Positions 1 to 9,575 of a stretch of 64,000 nt of DNA are shown one piece after another. Origin of the DNA: Hymenopellis radicata (Eukaryota > Basidiomycota > Agaricomycetes > Agaricales > Physalacriaceae); the NCBI GenBank assembly GCA_015501595.1, contig JADNRX010000026.1, positions 244,679 through 308,678 on the forward strand, written 5' to 3'. The notes under the pieces were generated by a model that saw only the letters and a program-made list of their open reading frames with translations, ran no database searches and was not told the DNA's origin. A program made the translations under genes and the position numbers. Position 1 is the first letter of the stretch, and every line of letters starts with the position of its first letter.

Positions 1-1067
1 CGGCTCTGCAATCGTTCAAGGCCATCTGGAAACGATTGGAATCCATCTACCCCGAAAGAGAGTTCAAGAGAGCCTAAGGCGAGTGGATGCCATTGGAGTC
101 CTAACAAGGCGTGTAACACTCTTATTTCAAGGTGAACGACTGATTGACTGTAGTATAGATGGGCGAATGTTACCAAGCGAAGGGTCTACAAGGTCCGAGG
201 ATCCAATGCACTCTGGCATCAAGATGGGCACGAGAAACTCAAATACTGGGGCTTCTGGGTGCACGGCTGCGTCGATGGACATTCACGCCTAATCGTTTAT
301 ATGGAGTGTCGATCAAACAAGCGCGCGGAGACTGTTCGTCAGTGTTTCCTTGCCGGAGTGGCATTATTGGGATGGCCAAGTCGTGTTCGCGGGGACTTTG
401 GGACAGAGAACAACAGCATTGAGAAGGACATGATTCTGCATTGGGGTGAAGCACACCACGCCTATCTACGAGGACGGTAAGTCATCATCCTGCTTGATGG
501 CAAGGCTAACGGGCTGATAGATCAACCCATAATGTTCGGATTGAGCGTCTTTGGGTCGATGTTCAGAAGGACTCGTTAGAGGCCTTTCGGCAGGTCTTTC
601 TCTATATGGAACAGAACGGGCTGTTTGATAAGGAAAATGCTATCCATTGCCTCTGCATATTCCTAGTCTACCAACCTCGTATCCAGGCCTCCCTGAATCG
701 TGCAAAACATGCGTGGAACCACCACAAGATTCGTACCGCTCGCAGCAAGACTCCCATTGCCATGTATGAATTGAGTCGGGAGAAACTCATTATGCTTGGT
801 GTGTGGACTGGGGATGTCGGTGATGACATCTCCTGCGTTGATGGATTCTACGGCGTTGAAGGAGCAGAACGTGAAGAGGAGGGCTTGGCTATGCCAAGGG
901 TGGATCCAAATGATCCTAATTCAGCGCTGGCAGAAGACGAGGACATTGAATCTGCGCGTGAAGCCTTAGGTGATTTTGATTTTGAGGAGGAAGATGACAA
1001 CTGGGGCATAGATGTTTATTGTAGAGCTGTAGTTCAACTGCACGCCCATGTCTGTAGTCTTAATTAG
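1..1067 (+). CDS. DDE integrase core-domain transposase, 5' partial
   Basis: The gene enters from the left edge. I read exons 2-112, 154-476 and 521-1067, joined through introns at 113-153 and 477-520; both splices keep the frame and rebuild a continuous protein of about 326 residues. The catalytic acids of the retroviral-integrase fold are visible: Asp in WHQDGH, Asp in RVRGDFGTEN, and Glu in VRIERLW, which follows a STHN sequence. This is the 'integrase core domain' family widespread in Agaricomycetes; members are thought to be transposases, though the elements they move are poorly described. The tail is acidic and ends WGIDVY plus about 17 residues. No frameshift or internal stop is present, so the copy may be functional if its 5' part outside the window is intact. 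A terminal-repeat-like sequence lies 281 nt downstream, suggesting the gene sits inside an element ending at 1379-1381. Family assignment is confident; the link to those repeats is inference. Confidence 0.85.
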
Positions 1068-1348
1068 GCATCTCAAACTGTTACCTGTGACTGAGTTGAT
1101 GGCGGGATTCGGGCTACCCTTTTTGGAGCAGCGGCGATATCTAGGGTTAGGTCCTACCATGGCCTCTTCTCACTTGCGGCTCACAAGGGAAAGTGGAATC
1201 TGACTTTACACTGAACCAGGAAAAGTCATTCCTCACTTTTAGAGAGTGAGAATGTACTTTTCCCGAAATTTTACAAAGTGTAGCAGAAATCCAGGCAAAA
1301 GTGAGAAAAGTGAGTGTAATTGAATTATTAGACAGTATATTGCCGATA

Positions 1349-1381
1349 CAACTTGGATTTTTCCCCAGCATTACCCCCATA
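1349..1381 (+). repeat. Terminal inverted repeat, right end of left element
   Basis: A 33-nt sequence ending CCCCAGCATTACCCCCATA. It recurs as a perfect reverse complement at 1519-1551, and its outer 25 bases recur in the same orientation at 4995-5019. It is preceded by several AAAAGTGAG-like repeats (about 1186-1320), typical of subterminal transposase-binding sites. It would be the right end of an element carrying the integrase gene at 1-1067; the left end is outside the window. The flank outside it reads TAAA. Confidence 0.7.
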
Positions 1382-2201
1382 AAACTAGCCATCCCAGTGA
1401 GATCGCGAGCGTAAGAAGTCCCTCTTATGAGGCATTTTTTGTTAACGACGCGTAGCCTGGTCACATTTCGAACTGCATTTTCATCACTAGTGAGGTACGA
1501 GCTAATGGAGTCTGCCTATATGGGGGTAATGCTGGGGAAAAATCCAAGTTGACTGTTTTACTACTACTATGAAGTATTCTCACTTTTAGTATAACTTTCA
1601 CTACGACTTTTGAGCCAAAATGAAAAGTGGTACAGTTCTACTTCGGAGTCCCACTTCTTCAACCAGTATCAGTTTTCCTTTCCTGTAGATTCACAATTGT
1701 CACACCACTCTTTTGGGCTGCATCCTTTGTACCTAAGTACTTAGACACTTAAGTTTAAACTAGATTTAGTAATCTTCAGTGCGCCACAACACGTAAGCTG
1801 ACCTCACGAAAAACATCAATCTCCCAGTTACTTCCCGTTGTCTGCCTCGCAATCAAAGTTCTCCTGAGTGAACAACACTCTAATGTCTTCCAAAATATCC
1901 TCGTCCCAGTCGAGCGAAACGACTTGTGATCACCGTCGACCGGTCTGCACAGTCGAAAACTTGCCTGCGAAAAATGAGAGAGCATCACCGACTCTGCTGC
2001 TGTCGTTGCTGCGACAAGTTCCGAAGCACGAAGGCCGTCAATCTGCCACTCTGATCAAAATCAAGGTTCGCGTTTGTGCCCGCCTTGAAGGAGACTACGG
2101 CCGGACCTGTCATCGAGAGTGCTGTCCAAAGGCTGTCGTAGAGAGCCTGCAGTGAAGAGCGTTGCTCCTGAGGTTGTGTTCTACCCGAGCCTCCAGGGAG
2201 A

Positions 2202-3120
2202 ATGCAATACCTGAGTGCAGTGGAGGAACCTGTTGTCGAGGCGCCTGTAGTTGAGGAGCGGTCTGTTCCAGCGCCCGTTGATGATACTCTCGCGCCAGTA
2301 CCTGTCGATGATATTTCTGCTCCTGCGCCTATTGTTGATATACAGCTCCAGCGGCTCTGGACGAAAAACCAGCACCCGTTGTTGAAGATGTGGTTGAAGA
2401 GGAGTACGCACCTGTTGCACTGCTTGACACACTCCTCTTTCTGATGAAGTCGAGCCTGTGGAGGAATTCCCAATGCGCCCATCGTCCTCGCCACAGAACA
2501 AACTGTCCCGCTCGTCCCTAAGGAGGTTATACCGGCTGTACCAGTAGAAGAGGAGACACCGATTATCCAGGAAGCACCGGTTATTGAAGATACATAGCCC
2601 TGCTGTGTCGCTAGCGGACGACGTTCTGCGCTTGAAGGGCCCGCTCCGGACCATCCACGTTTACCCGAATGCACTCCATTCAAACATTATGCGTAGACCT
2701 GTTATCAACAACCTTTATATTTGTCAACAGTTTGAGAATAGAAAACACGTACTTCCGCATGTGTATGTGCGATGAGCCTTACCCAAGGTGAAGATCGTGG
2801 AGTTCGCAATTTCCGGTCCATAATCCCTCGAACGCGACTCCGCCATCCATAGTTCTCCATCCCAGCCAGGAAACACTACGTCAACGTTGCGGCGTCCGCA
2901 GTCGTGAACCCACGTAGTTCCCCAAGTCAATGTCTCCGCCCAGATAGACATGGAGGTCCAAGATGATGTCCAAGCCTACGACGTTGCCCAGGATGAAATG
3001 GCTGCGACCAAGCCAGGGGTCGACAGAGGCAGAGGCAGAATCAGAGGTCGCCACAGAGACGACGGAACGAGGGCTGTGCTGTTGGATACCGACACCAAGG
3101 TGGACGTCGAATATGAATAG
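2202..3120 (+). pseudogene. Decayed Pro/Val/Glu-rich coding remnant inside the element
   Basis: Reading across frames on the plus strand gives successive pieces of one low-complexity style: PVVEAPVVEERSVPAPVDD, then PAPVVEDVVEEEYAPVALLD, then VPLVPKEVIPAVPVEEETP, then a piece with an RGRGRIRGR stretch ending near 3117. Each piece runs into a stop unless the frame is changed, so at least three frameshifts separate them, and no splice signals explain the changes. I do not recognise the original product; the pattern suggests a disordered acidic repeat protein. The minus strand of 1985-2683 is open, but its Ser/Thr/Gly repeats look like the shadow of this sequence. Confidence 0.35.
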
Positions 3121-3805
3121 CTACAGCCCAGTATCGGATGCCCATATCCTTAGTCGTGAGGAAAGATGTTGAGCCTTTGTAGGGAGGGTACCCGAAACCT
3201 TTTGCGGACTCAATGTTCACGCGAAATGCGGAAGAATAAGACATTTATTGCGAAAGAAGGTGGTAAATATCAAGTGAGATGGAAGCAGGCACCCGACCCA
3301 GAACCCACACCTGCGAGACGGCTCAGTCGTGAGGTTGGGAAGGCGAACCCGACAACGCACCATAGAAATGGTGTTGAGCGCTCTGGAGGGCACGTCGAGT
3401 CGTCCCAGAACCATCTTAAACAAAGGAAAGACGAGATCCTGATCTTGATCCGCTGGCCGTATCCGAGAGGAAAAGGTCGATCTGGAAAAGATCAGCAGAA
3501 ATGAACGATGGTCGGTGCGCACCGTGAAGTCAAGCTGGGAGAAATTTCCATGGGGAGCTCTACGATTACATGTCGCGCACGAAGTACCTGGAGGGCCCAT
3601 TGATGAAAGGCACTGATGGCTTTGATGACCTGATTGGTGACTTGGATGAGTTCTTCGGAGGGATACCCGAAGGACATGGACACTGACGTGTTACAAACGA
3701 GTTTGATGCAGTGGTGTGCGCGAAAATTCAAACGCTGAGCGCTGCCGCAGGATATCAGAACCAGAGTCGAGAATCGAAAGACATAGAAGGTGGCATTGTG
3801 GTTAG

Positions 3806-4122
3806 TGAAGAGACACAATCTCTGAAGTACGCGTTAGTCTCTGGACGACGTCAAGAATGGTACCTAAACATGAGACGACTGTCAACTCGGATACGACGAG
3901 GATGACAATGTACACAAGACCCACTTGGGGAGAAATAGAGAAAAGGCCGCCCTTCAAAGGGTTCTGGTTGTGACTGATGCGCGGGCGAGCCACATGAAGA
4001 GCGGCGAGCCGCACGAAGAACGCTTCGTCCTGAGTGCTGACGATGTCCACGCCACATTTGATTTGAGTATCGATAGAGATCAGAATAGTTTGGAAGATGA
4101 TGAAGGTAGCGTTGGCCCATAG
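3806..4122 (-). pseudogene. Possible membrane-protein remnant
   Basis: On the minus strand the frame is open from about 4122 to 3806. It encodes two hydrophobic segments (ATFIIFQTILISI and VGLVYIVILVVSEL) separated by a basic loop. No start codon fits well, and neighbouring minus-strand pieces at 4174-4655 lie in other frames. It could be a fragment of a multi-pass protein carried and decayed within the element, or chance. I do not recognise a family. Confidence 0.2.
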
Positions 4123-5403
4123 AGCGTCGGTCGCCTGGCAGAGGTGCTCGTTGAAGATGGGTGGCAGGCATGCTTAAAGCAAACAGAAAGGTGAGGTTGA
4201 AGCTGAAGTGATGCGGGTAGAGTCCGGCGCGGCAGTGTTCAGGGCAGGCGCCGAGGATGCCAGATCCAGTATGGCTCGAATTCGAGCACTGCTTGGTGAT
4301 AGAGACGACGATTCTTGAGAGCTGGAGGGAGGAGCAGCGACTGATGGTTGAGGATGAGGGTTGCGTCGGGGGTAATTGACGGTTACGACGTTCGCGCAGG
4401 CCATGAGAAGGGGAGAGACACTATTGTAGGCAGAGGAGGGCCATTCCCTGCTAAAGTCCAGCAGTCACATGGTGGAAGCACAGTGAATGAAAGCCACACA
4501 CCTTCAACGTTATTCTCCACCACCGCCACCACCGACAACGCCCCCAGCGAACAGCGGGGCCGCGGCTTGTGTTGACATGCTTGGTGATGGTGGTAGGTGG
4601 CAAGGCGCATTGTCACGCTCTGTGACGACGTCCGGAAGGTTCGGATGATGAGCACCAGGGCGCGCGCCGCGGGAAGACTTCGACCAGTCGAAGCACGCTT
4701 GACGTGTGTGGCGTAGCAGAATATGGTGTAACGTGATCACGTTGAAAAACACGACATAATTGATATTCAAAAATATTGTCTTAATCAAATATCTCTTTTT
4801 GGTCAACACGACACGTCGGCCGTCGGGTCATGTCGACGCGTCGTGTAACGGTCACCAGGAGGAGCGAAAGTCGTACTCGAAAGTGGGACTCACTGCGATT
4901 GAGATCAGTCCTACTTTGCACTTTCTAAAAAGTGAGATTAAAAGTAATACTTTTTGTGAACAAAAGTGACAAAGTAAGAGTAAAATCGCTCTGAATTTTT
5001 CCCCAGCATTACCCCCATATAGTTTGATTATGACTACTATGACTACTCATTCCAATATACACTAGGGACCCTGGCTGAAATACTACGACTACTGCCGAAG
5101 AACACACTCAATTTGAGACCCACGCACTTCCTTATTGGGCTCTTGTGGGCGCCTAATGACGGACGCATACGTCATGCCCGTGTGCTTCTTATGCTCGCTC
5201 TCTTATATAGAAGCGCACTCGTTGTGTCTTTCTTCCAGACCCCCACCACTCCAGCTTTCAGCGACGTGCTCCCTGGCTGACGCGGTCTTTGGCTCGAATT
5301 GCTTCGGTAATTTCTCATCCAATATCTCTGCAGGGTTCTTCTCTAACATTACTTGTAGTCTGTAGTCTCGCTCTCCATCAACAATCTATCGACGCACCTC
5401 AGT

Positions 5404-6103
5404 ATGGTCCAAACCAACGCCAAGGTCGATGCCTCACAGACCAAATTAAGCCAGTTCTTCCCGAAGAAGTCGTCGTCCTCTACCTCCTCCTCCTCCTCTA
5501 GCTCGTCCTCGTCGTCGTCTAGCTCATCATCATCGTCGTCTAGCTCATCCTCATCGTCGTCTAGCTCGACCTCCTCTAGCTCGTCGTCGTCCAGCTCATC
5601 CTCGTCGTCGTCTAGCTCGGCCTCCTCTAGCTCATTGTCGTCGTCGTCTAGCTCGACCTCCTCTAGCTCATCGTCGTCGTCGTCTAGCTCGACCTCCTCT
5701 AGCTCATCGTCGTCGTCGTCTAGCTCGACCTCCTCTAGCTCGTCGTCGTCGTCCAAGACTTCTCATAACAAACGCGCACGCGAGAGCGTCGGAGACGGCA
5801 TTTGTATTGACTTGACCTTGCTGGAGCCCGATGCGCGTCCCACGAAGAAGCCAAGGATGAAGACCACCACCACCTCCTCCTCCTCCTCCTCCTCCTCTAG
5901 CTCCTCCTCTTCCTCCTCCTCGTTGTTGGAAGCACATCGAGAAGACACATCCCGACGCTGCTAAACGATTCTACTGCCCTCTATGCCCGGGCCGCAGTTA
6001 CACGAGAAGGCATCGTTTACTGTATGTTGCCATATCCTTGCTATTTTCTTGCCCTGATCAACGGCCTAGCAAACACGACCGGAAATTTCATGGGAAGGAA
6101 TAG
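5404..6103 (+). CDS. Ser-rich protein with PIP-box and C2H2 zinc finger
   Basis: A three-exon model (5404-5803, 5901-6021, 6070-6103) gives about 184 residues. Near the N-terminus QTKLSQFF matches the PCNA-interacting PIP-box consensus (Q-x-x-hydrophobic-x-x-aromatic-aromatic), followed by PKK. About 90 residues of almost pure serine encoded by a minisatellite follow, then a basic patch (HNKRARE). After the splices, a finger reads FYCPLC...RRHRLLKHDRKFH, that is C-x2-C-x13-H-x4-H, preceded by KHIEKTH, which looks like the end of another finger. Without the first intron the frame instead runs through a SUMO-interacting-like ICIDL and a second poly-Ser tract to a stop at 5962-5964, losing the finger. 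The spliced model is inferred from donor GTATTG, acceptor CTAG and frame. A nuclear role linked to replication or repair is suggested by the PIP-box only. Confidence 0.55.
5647..5754 (+). repeat. 36-nt coding minisatellite, three copies
   Basis: The unit begins TCTAGCTCGACCTCCTCTAG and is followed by CTC plus a TCG run. It occurs in tandem at 5647, 5683 and 5719, the last with minor changes. Each unit encodes Ser with a single Thr. Flanking Ser codons (5467-5646) are a degenerate version of the same pattern. Confidence 0.9.
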
Positions 6104-6538
6104 TAACTTATCAAGAAAACCGAGGGCCCTGGAAGCCCCGCTACTACCCCATTGAAGTGTCGAAGGGCCCGGAAGTGATTCAATAACCTTCTACACCGCT
6201 ACCGACTACCTCTGGCAGCTTTGTCTGATCATCCATAATCCCAAAATCATGCAATGAAATGGTGAATAGAACTGTATTTTGCAATATAGAATAGACGCAA
6301 ATACCTACGAAGACAAATAAAATAATCTACTTTTGGCTGCGTATGAAACTGGCAGGATCCTCGGATTGTCGTAGTCAAGGTGTCGGTTGAGTCGTTGTGG
6401 ACCTGCCATGCAGTCGGAACTTCAAGCTCGGAAGGTATGTATTTTTCCCGGCTTCATCAACGTCGTGACAAGTGTCAATAAATGATATTAAAAGCTTTGA
6501 ATACAGAATGTTACACTTCTTCTCCCGACTTGCCCTCT
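6104..6538. other. Intergenic, nothing recognised
   Basis: This is the convergent 3' region between the Ser-rich protein gene and the aldo/keto reductase gene. I see no supported reading frame, RNA gene or clear repeat. Confidence 0.6.
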
Positions 6539-7982
6539 TCAGTTTGGCACGGTACCCCCCGTCGTCATATTCCAGCCAAGTTGCTTATACGTCCACCCGA
6601 ATACGGTCTGGTCGGGCTTATGATAGGTCAGCAAAGACTTGTGCATGCCAGGTTGCAGATGGATGCCGTTGATCGTCTTCATTTGGTCATCAGAAAGTGT
6701 TACAATCTGGAGGAAACATTAGTATCGCAGAGCCCTGTTAAGTTGGTGACAGAGGAACCTTGATATTCGCAGCCATCCGTTCTTCGTTCTCGCTCTTGGG
6801 CACGACAATCATTCCGAGTTGGACAGCCCAGCTGAGAACTACTTGCGCGGGTGATGCAGCCAGCTCATCGGCAACCGCTTTCACTGTTTCATCATTCATG
6901 AGAACGGGGCCACGACCTGGGAAGCTGTGGTTAGATCAGAAGAATGTCTCGAGAAACGATGTACCGAGAGGCGAATAGGCTGTTATAAGAATTCCTTTCT
7001 TCTTACAATAGTCGAGGAGCTCTTCTTGAGGAAGACACGGATGACATTCAACTTGATTGGTTGCTGGGATGATTGTGCAATGGGGGAGAAGCTCTTCGAG
7101 CAGCTTCACACCAAAGTTCGAGACGCCGATTGTCTTCACTTTGCCTGAAAGCATGTCAAGGGTTTGTGAACACCGTGGCAAAGTGTCGATTTACCTGTAG
7201 CAACCAGCTTCTCTATTTCTTTCCAAGTCTCGACGAACGTAGGCGATTCGTCTGGCTGCAAAGTGATGGTTGTTCCTGCGGGTCCTGGGAACTTATTAGA
7301 CGGAGAGATTTATGGGAGCGGGAAACTCACCGAGCGTTGTCGTCTGAGGCCAATGCATGAGGTACAGGTCGATATACTCGCAATCAAGCAGTCTTAGAGA
7401 CTCTTCAAACATCTCTTGAACCTTATCATGGTAGTTTCTTCGTGATAATAAGCCTTGCAGTACTTGAGGAGAGTTGTCCTGCACTCACGGAAGCTTTGTA
7501 GTGAGATAGATCTCGCTTCTTGGGATACCGGAATCGCGGATAGCTCTTCCGACTTCTTGTTCGTTCGCTGTGAGTAACGATAAGTGACGAACCAAATTGA
7601 ATAGTTATAAGTTCACCGTAGCCAGACGCCTAATAATGGCCATCCTTGTGTGAGGACAGCTTAATAGTCGAATGAAGAACGAGCTCACAGTATCAAAGTG
7701 ACGATAGCCTGCCTATCGATGGAGCGTCAGATAGCATTAAGACAAAAGGTACGATCTTTACCTTCAGTGCCTTCGTGCACATATCGTAGACGCGTTCCCC
7801 GCCTCCCGGACTTCCCTAAAAAAAGTTTGATCATTTGGTCTGATTAGGGAGACTAGGACTTGCCATCCAGCAGCTGGATGGACGTCAGAGCCAATTGATA
7901 GATGGACAGACATAACACACCCCATTCCAACAGAGGGAATCTTAGAACCATCGTTCAAGATGAATGAGGGGACTCTGGCCAT
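6539..7982 (-). CDS. Aldo/keto reductase, 11 exons including a 10-nt micro-exon
   Basis: NADPH-dependent reductase of the AKR superfamily, 314 residues, predicted cytosolic. Exons on the minus strand: 7982-7921, 7873-7864, 7815-7762, 7712-7689, 7629-7617, 7567-7489, 7437-7331, 7284-7195, 7144-6965, 6916-6759, 6706-6539; all phases agree. The catalytic tetrad is visible: Asp and Tyr in HFDTASGY, Lys in TTKLP, His in LMHWP. The cofactor-binding C-terminal half reads IGVSNFG, NQVECHP, AYSPLG and VVPKS. Exon 2 is only 10 nt and is needed to rebuild [18 protein letters not shown]; its downstream intron is GC-AG with the classic donor GCAAGT. Exons 4 and 5 are 24 and 13 nt. A TATA-like box lies about 40 nt upstream of the start. 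The substrate cannot be told from sequence. Confidence 0.93.
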
Positions 7983-8020
7983 ATTATCGTAAAGAGAAAC
8001 TATTTCTTGCCGACGAAGCC

Positions 8021-8028
8021 TTTATAAG
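8021..8028 (-). promoter_or_regulatory. TATA-like box of the aldo/keto reductase gene
   Basis: CTTATAAA on the minus strand, about 40 nt upstream of the start codon at 7982, in the 213-nt gap to the divergent gene at 8196. Confidence 0.45.
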
Positions 8029-8195
8029 CTATTTGGGGATCCAGACACATGACCCACCGTGACGCGTGGGATTCGCAGGTCAAGGAGAGAGTCCCGGAAG
8101 GGTTGGAAGAGCGATTTATTCTTAGTTTTGGGAGAGGAACAATCCCGGACCGTGGTGCCGGCCCGATCACTCATTTTCCTTCCACCAACACAAAA

Positions 8196-9091
8196 ATGAA
8201 GCCTGCGTACGACTCCGCCTCTGAAGAATCCGAAGACGACGCGCCGGAGGCGGTATCCCTCTCGCAATCCAAAAAGACCGTTCGAGAGCAGACCTCGGCT
8301 CTTCAACAGGCGCAGACCGCGGAAAAAGAAAAGAAACGCACAAAGAATAGGGAACGGGATCGCAAACTCAAGGAACAGGCTGCGAGCAAGAAGGGAAAAC
8401 AGGTGGCCATTGAAGAGGAGCAGGACGAGTCAGATGACGATGAAGATGCTGTTATGGCGCGTATGCGCAAAGCGATGAGGGAGGCTGAGGCGGAGAGTGA
8501 CGAGGACATGGACGACGGAGGTTCAGTTATAGACGACGACGACGACGCTATGCTGGACGATGAGAGCGACGACGACGAAGAGGAATTCCACGGATTTGAC
8601 GCCCCGGAGCGGAAAACACAGAATCCAAATCATCTTCCGGATCACCTCTTCACTTCTGCCTTTGCTTCCCAATCCAAACCCGCTCTTGCGAAAGGCAAAT
8701 CAAAAGCCCAACAGCATAAAGAGAAACAAAAGGCGAAGAAACGATTTAGAACGAAGCCGAAGGATGTCATTGTTGGGTACGGATAACACACCACTTTCGC
8801 TTGAACTGCTTGCTAACTGCCAAGTACTTGATTAGCTCTCGTGTTGTCCGGTCCTTGAAAGATAATACCACTCCGACTGGGACATCTGCGATGGTCCCTA
8901 CAGCTAAAGTGCGCAAGTTCCTTGACCGTTCGTTGGCCCTCAGGCCAAACGGTAATGCGCGAAAACGCGGTTGGGAACGACGGCCAGGTAAGTATCGATA
9001 TCAATGCAACTCGCGTGGACTTATATATTGTCCAGCGAGTGTTGGAAGCCTTAGGACTAGCGGTCCAGCGGCTCGCTTCGTTCGATCATGA
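8196..9091 (+). CDS. Probable U3 snoRNA-associated (UTP16/BUD21-like) protein
   Basis: Exons 8196-8776, 8836-8987 and 9036-9091 give 262 residues. The N-terminal two thirds are highly charged: a Lys/Arg/Glu-rich predicted coiled coil (about residues 35-70) and several Asp/Glu runs typical of nucleolar proteins. The C-terminal part is ordered, with RFRTKPKDVIVGSRVVRSLK, an AKVRKFLDRSLAL segment and a basic end. This layout resembles the fungal U3-snoRNA-associated family (yeast Bud21/Utp16), which acts in 18S rRNA processing; the assignment rests on layout and the C-terminal block, so it is moderate. I chose the ATG at 8196 rather than an in-frame ATG at 8049 because the upstream stretch is unlike the protein and lies in the short divergent promoter. 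Confidence 0.6.
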
Positions 9092-9575
9092 ACTACGTAT
9101 TCGTTGTAATTCCACGAGTGTACAAGTGTCGATTTGGCCTTGTCCCCGAGGATAGGACTGCTTACGGCGTGGCGTTGGTCTGTTAGAAATTCAGATGAAC
9201 ACCGGGACTTGGCTTCGCCTTTTCCAGTTCTGCATAGCTTAGGCAGAGGAAAAAGTATGTAGTCAATTCGAGCCAGCACGCCCTGTCGAGAGCGCTCCTG
9301 TTAGCTGTCTTAGCCCAAGTCGCACCTTGAATTCACCCCAACTTGCTCAATGCATGGATAACAGTGCCAGCGGTCACCGGGGGACGAGGGATAATGTGGC
9401 GAGAGAGGTCGACTTTTCAGGCGCCTATGGCTTGGCTTCGTCTAGAAAAACCGACCCATGAGCCGCTCTGCCAACGAAAACGAACATGCTAGAGGTAACG
9501 AAAGACATGTTTGCAAGAGGTATAAATTAGTATCATGGAGTGTCCTCATCGTATATCCTACATTCATCCCCAAGA
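9092..9575. other. Intergenic, nothing recognised
   Basis: Convergent 3' flanks of the U3-associated gene and the GT17 gene. Only short, unsupported frames are present. Confidence 0.6.

Larger units (their letters stand above)
1521..5017. mobile_element. 3.5-kb TIR element flanked by TATA
   Basis: The left end begins TGGGGGTAATGCTGGGGAAA at 1521 and the right end is its inverted copy, finishing ...CATTACCCCCA at 5017. The bases just outside are TATA on both sides (1517-1520 and 5018-5021), consistent with a TATA (or TA) target-site duplication. Both subterminal regions (about 1570-1680 and 4865-4980) are rich in AAAGTG/CACTTT words. No intact transposase is recognisable inside; the interior holds frameshifted coding remnants. 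It is therefore likely non-autonomous or decayed, possibly mobilised by the integrase of the neighbouring element, which shares the same terminus. The 137 nt between the two elements (1382-1518) match neither. Confidence 0.65.

Noticed and set aside
1985..2683. 232-codon open frame on the minus strand inside the left element
   Set aside because: It mirrors the Pro/Val/Glu repeat of the plus strand; its Ser/Thr/Gly-rich composition is what the complement of such codons gives, and no start context or family supports it.
5349..5756. Acidic Glu/Asp-Val-Leu repeat protein on the minus strand
   Set aside because: It is the antisense of the Ser minisatellite; the plus-strand frame has a PIP-box, basic patch and finger.
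7551..7629. Apparent frameshift in the aldo/keto reductase between GY and EVGRAI
   Set aside because: A careful reading of the GAACGAAC repeat at the exon start restores [12 protein letters not shown] without any shift.
8049..8195. In-frame upstream ATG extending the U3-associated protein
   Set aside because: The extra 49 residues do not resemble the protein, and using them would leave under 70 nt for the divergent promoter.
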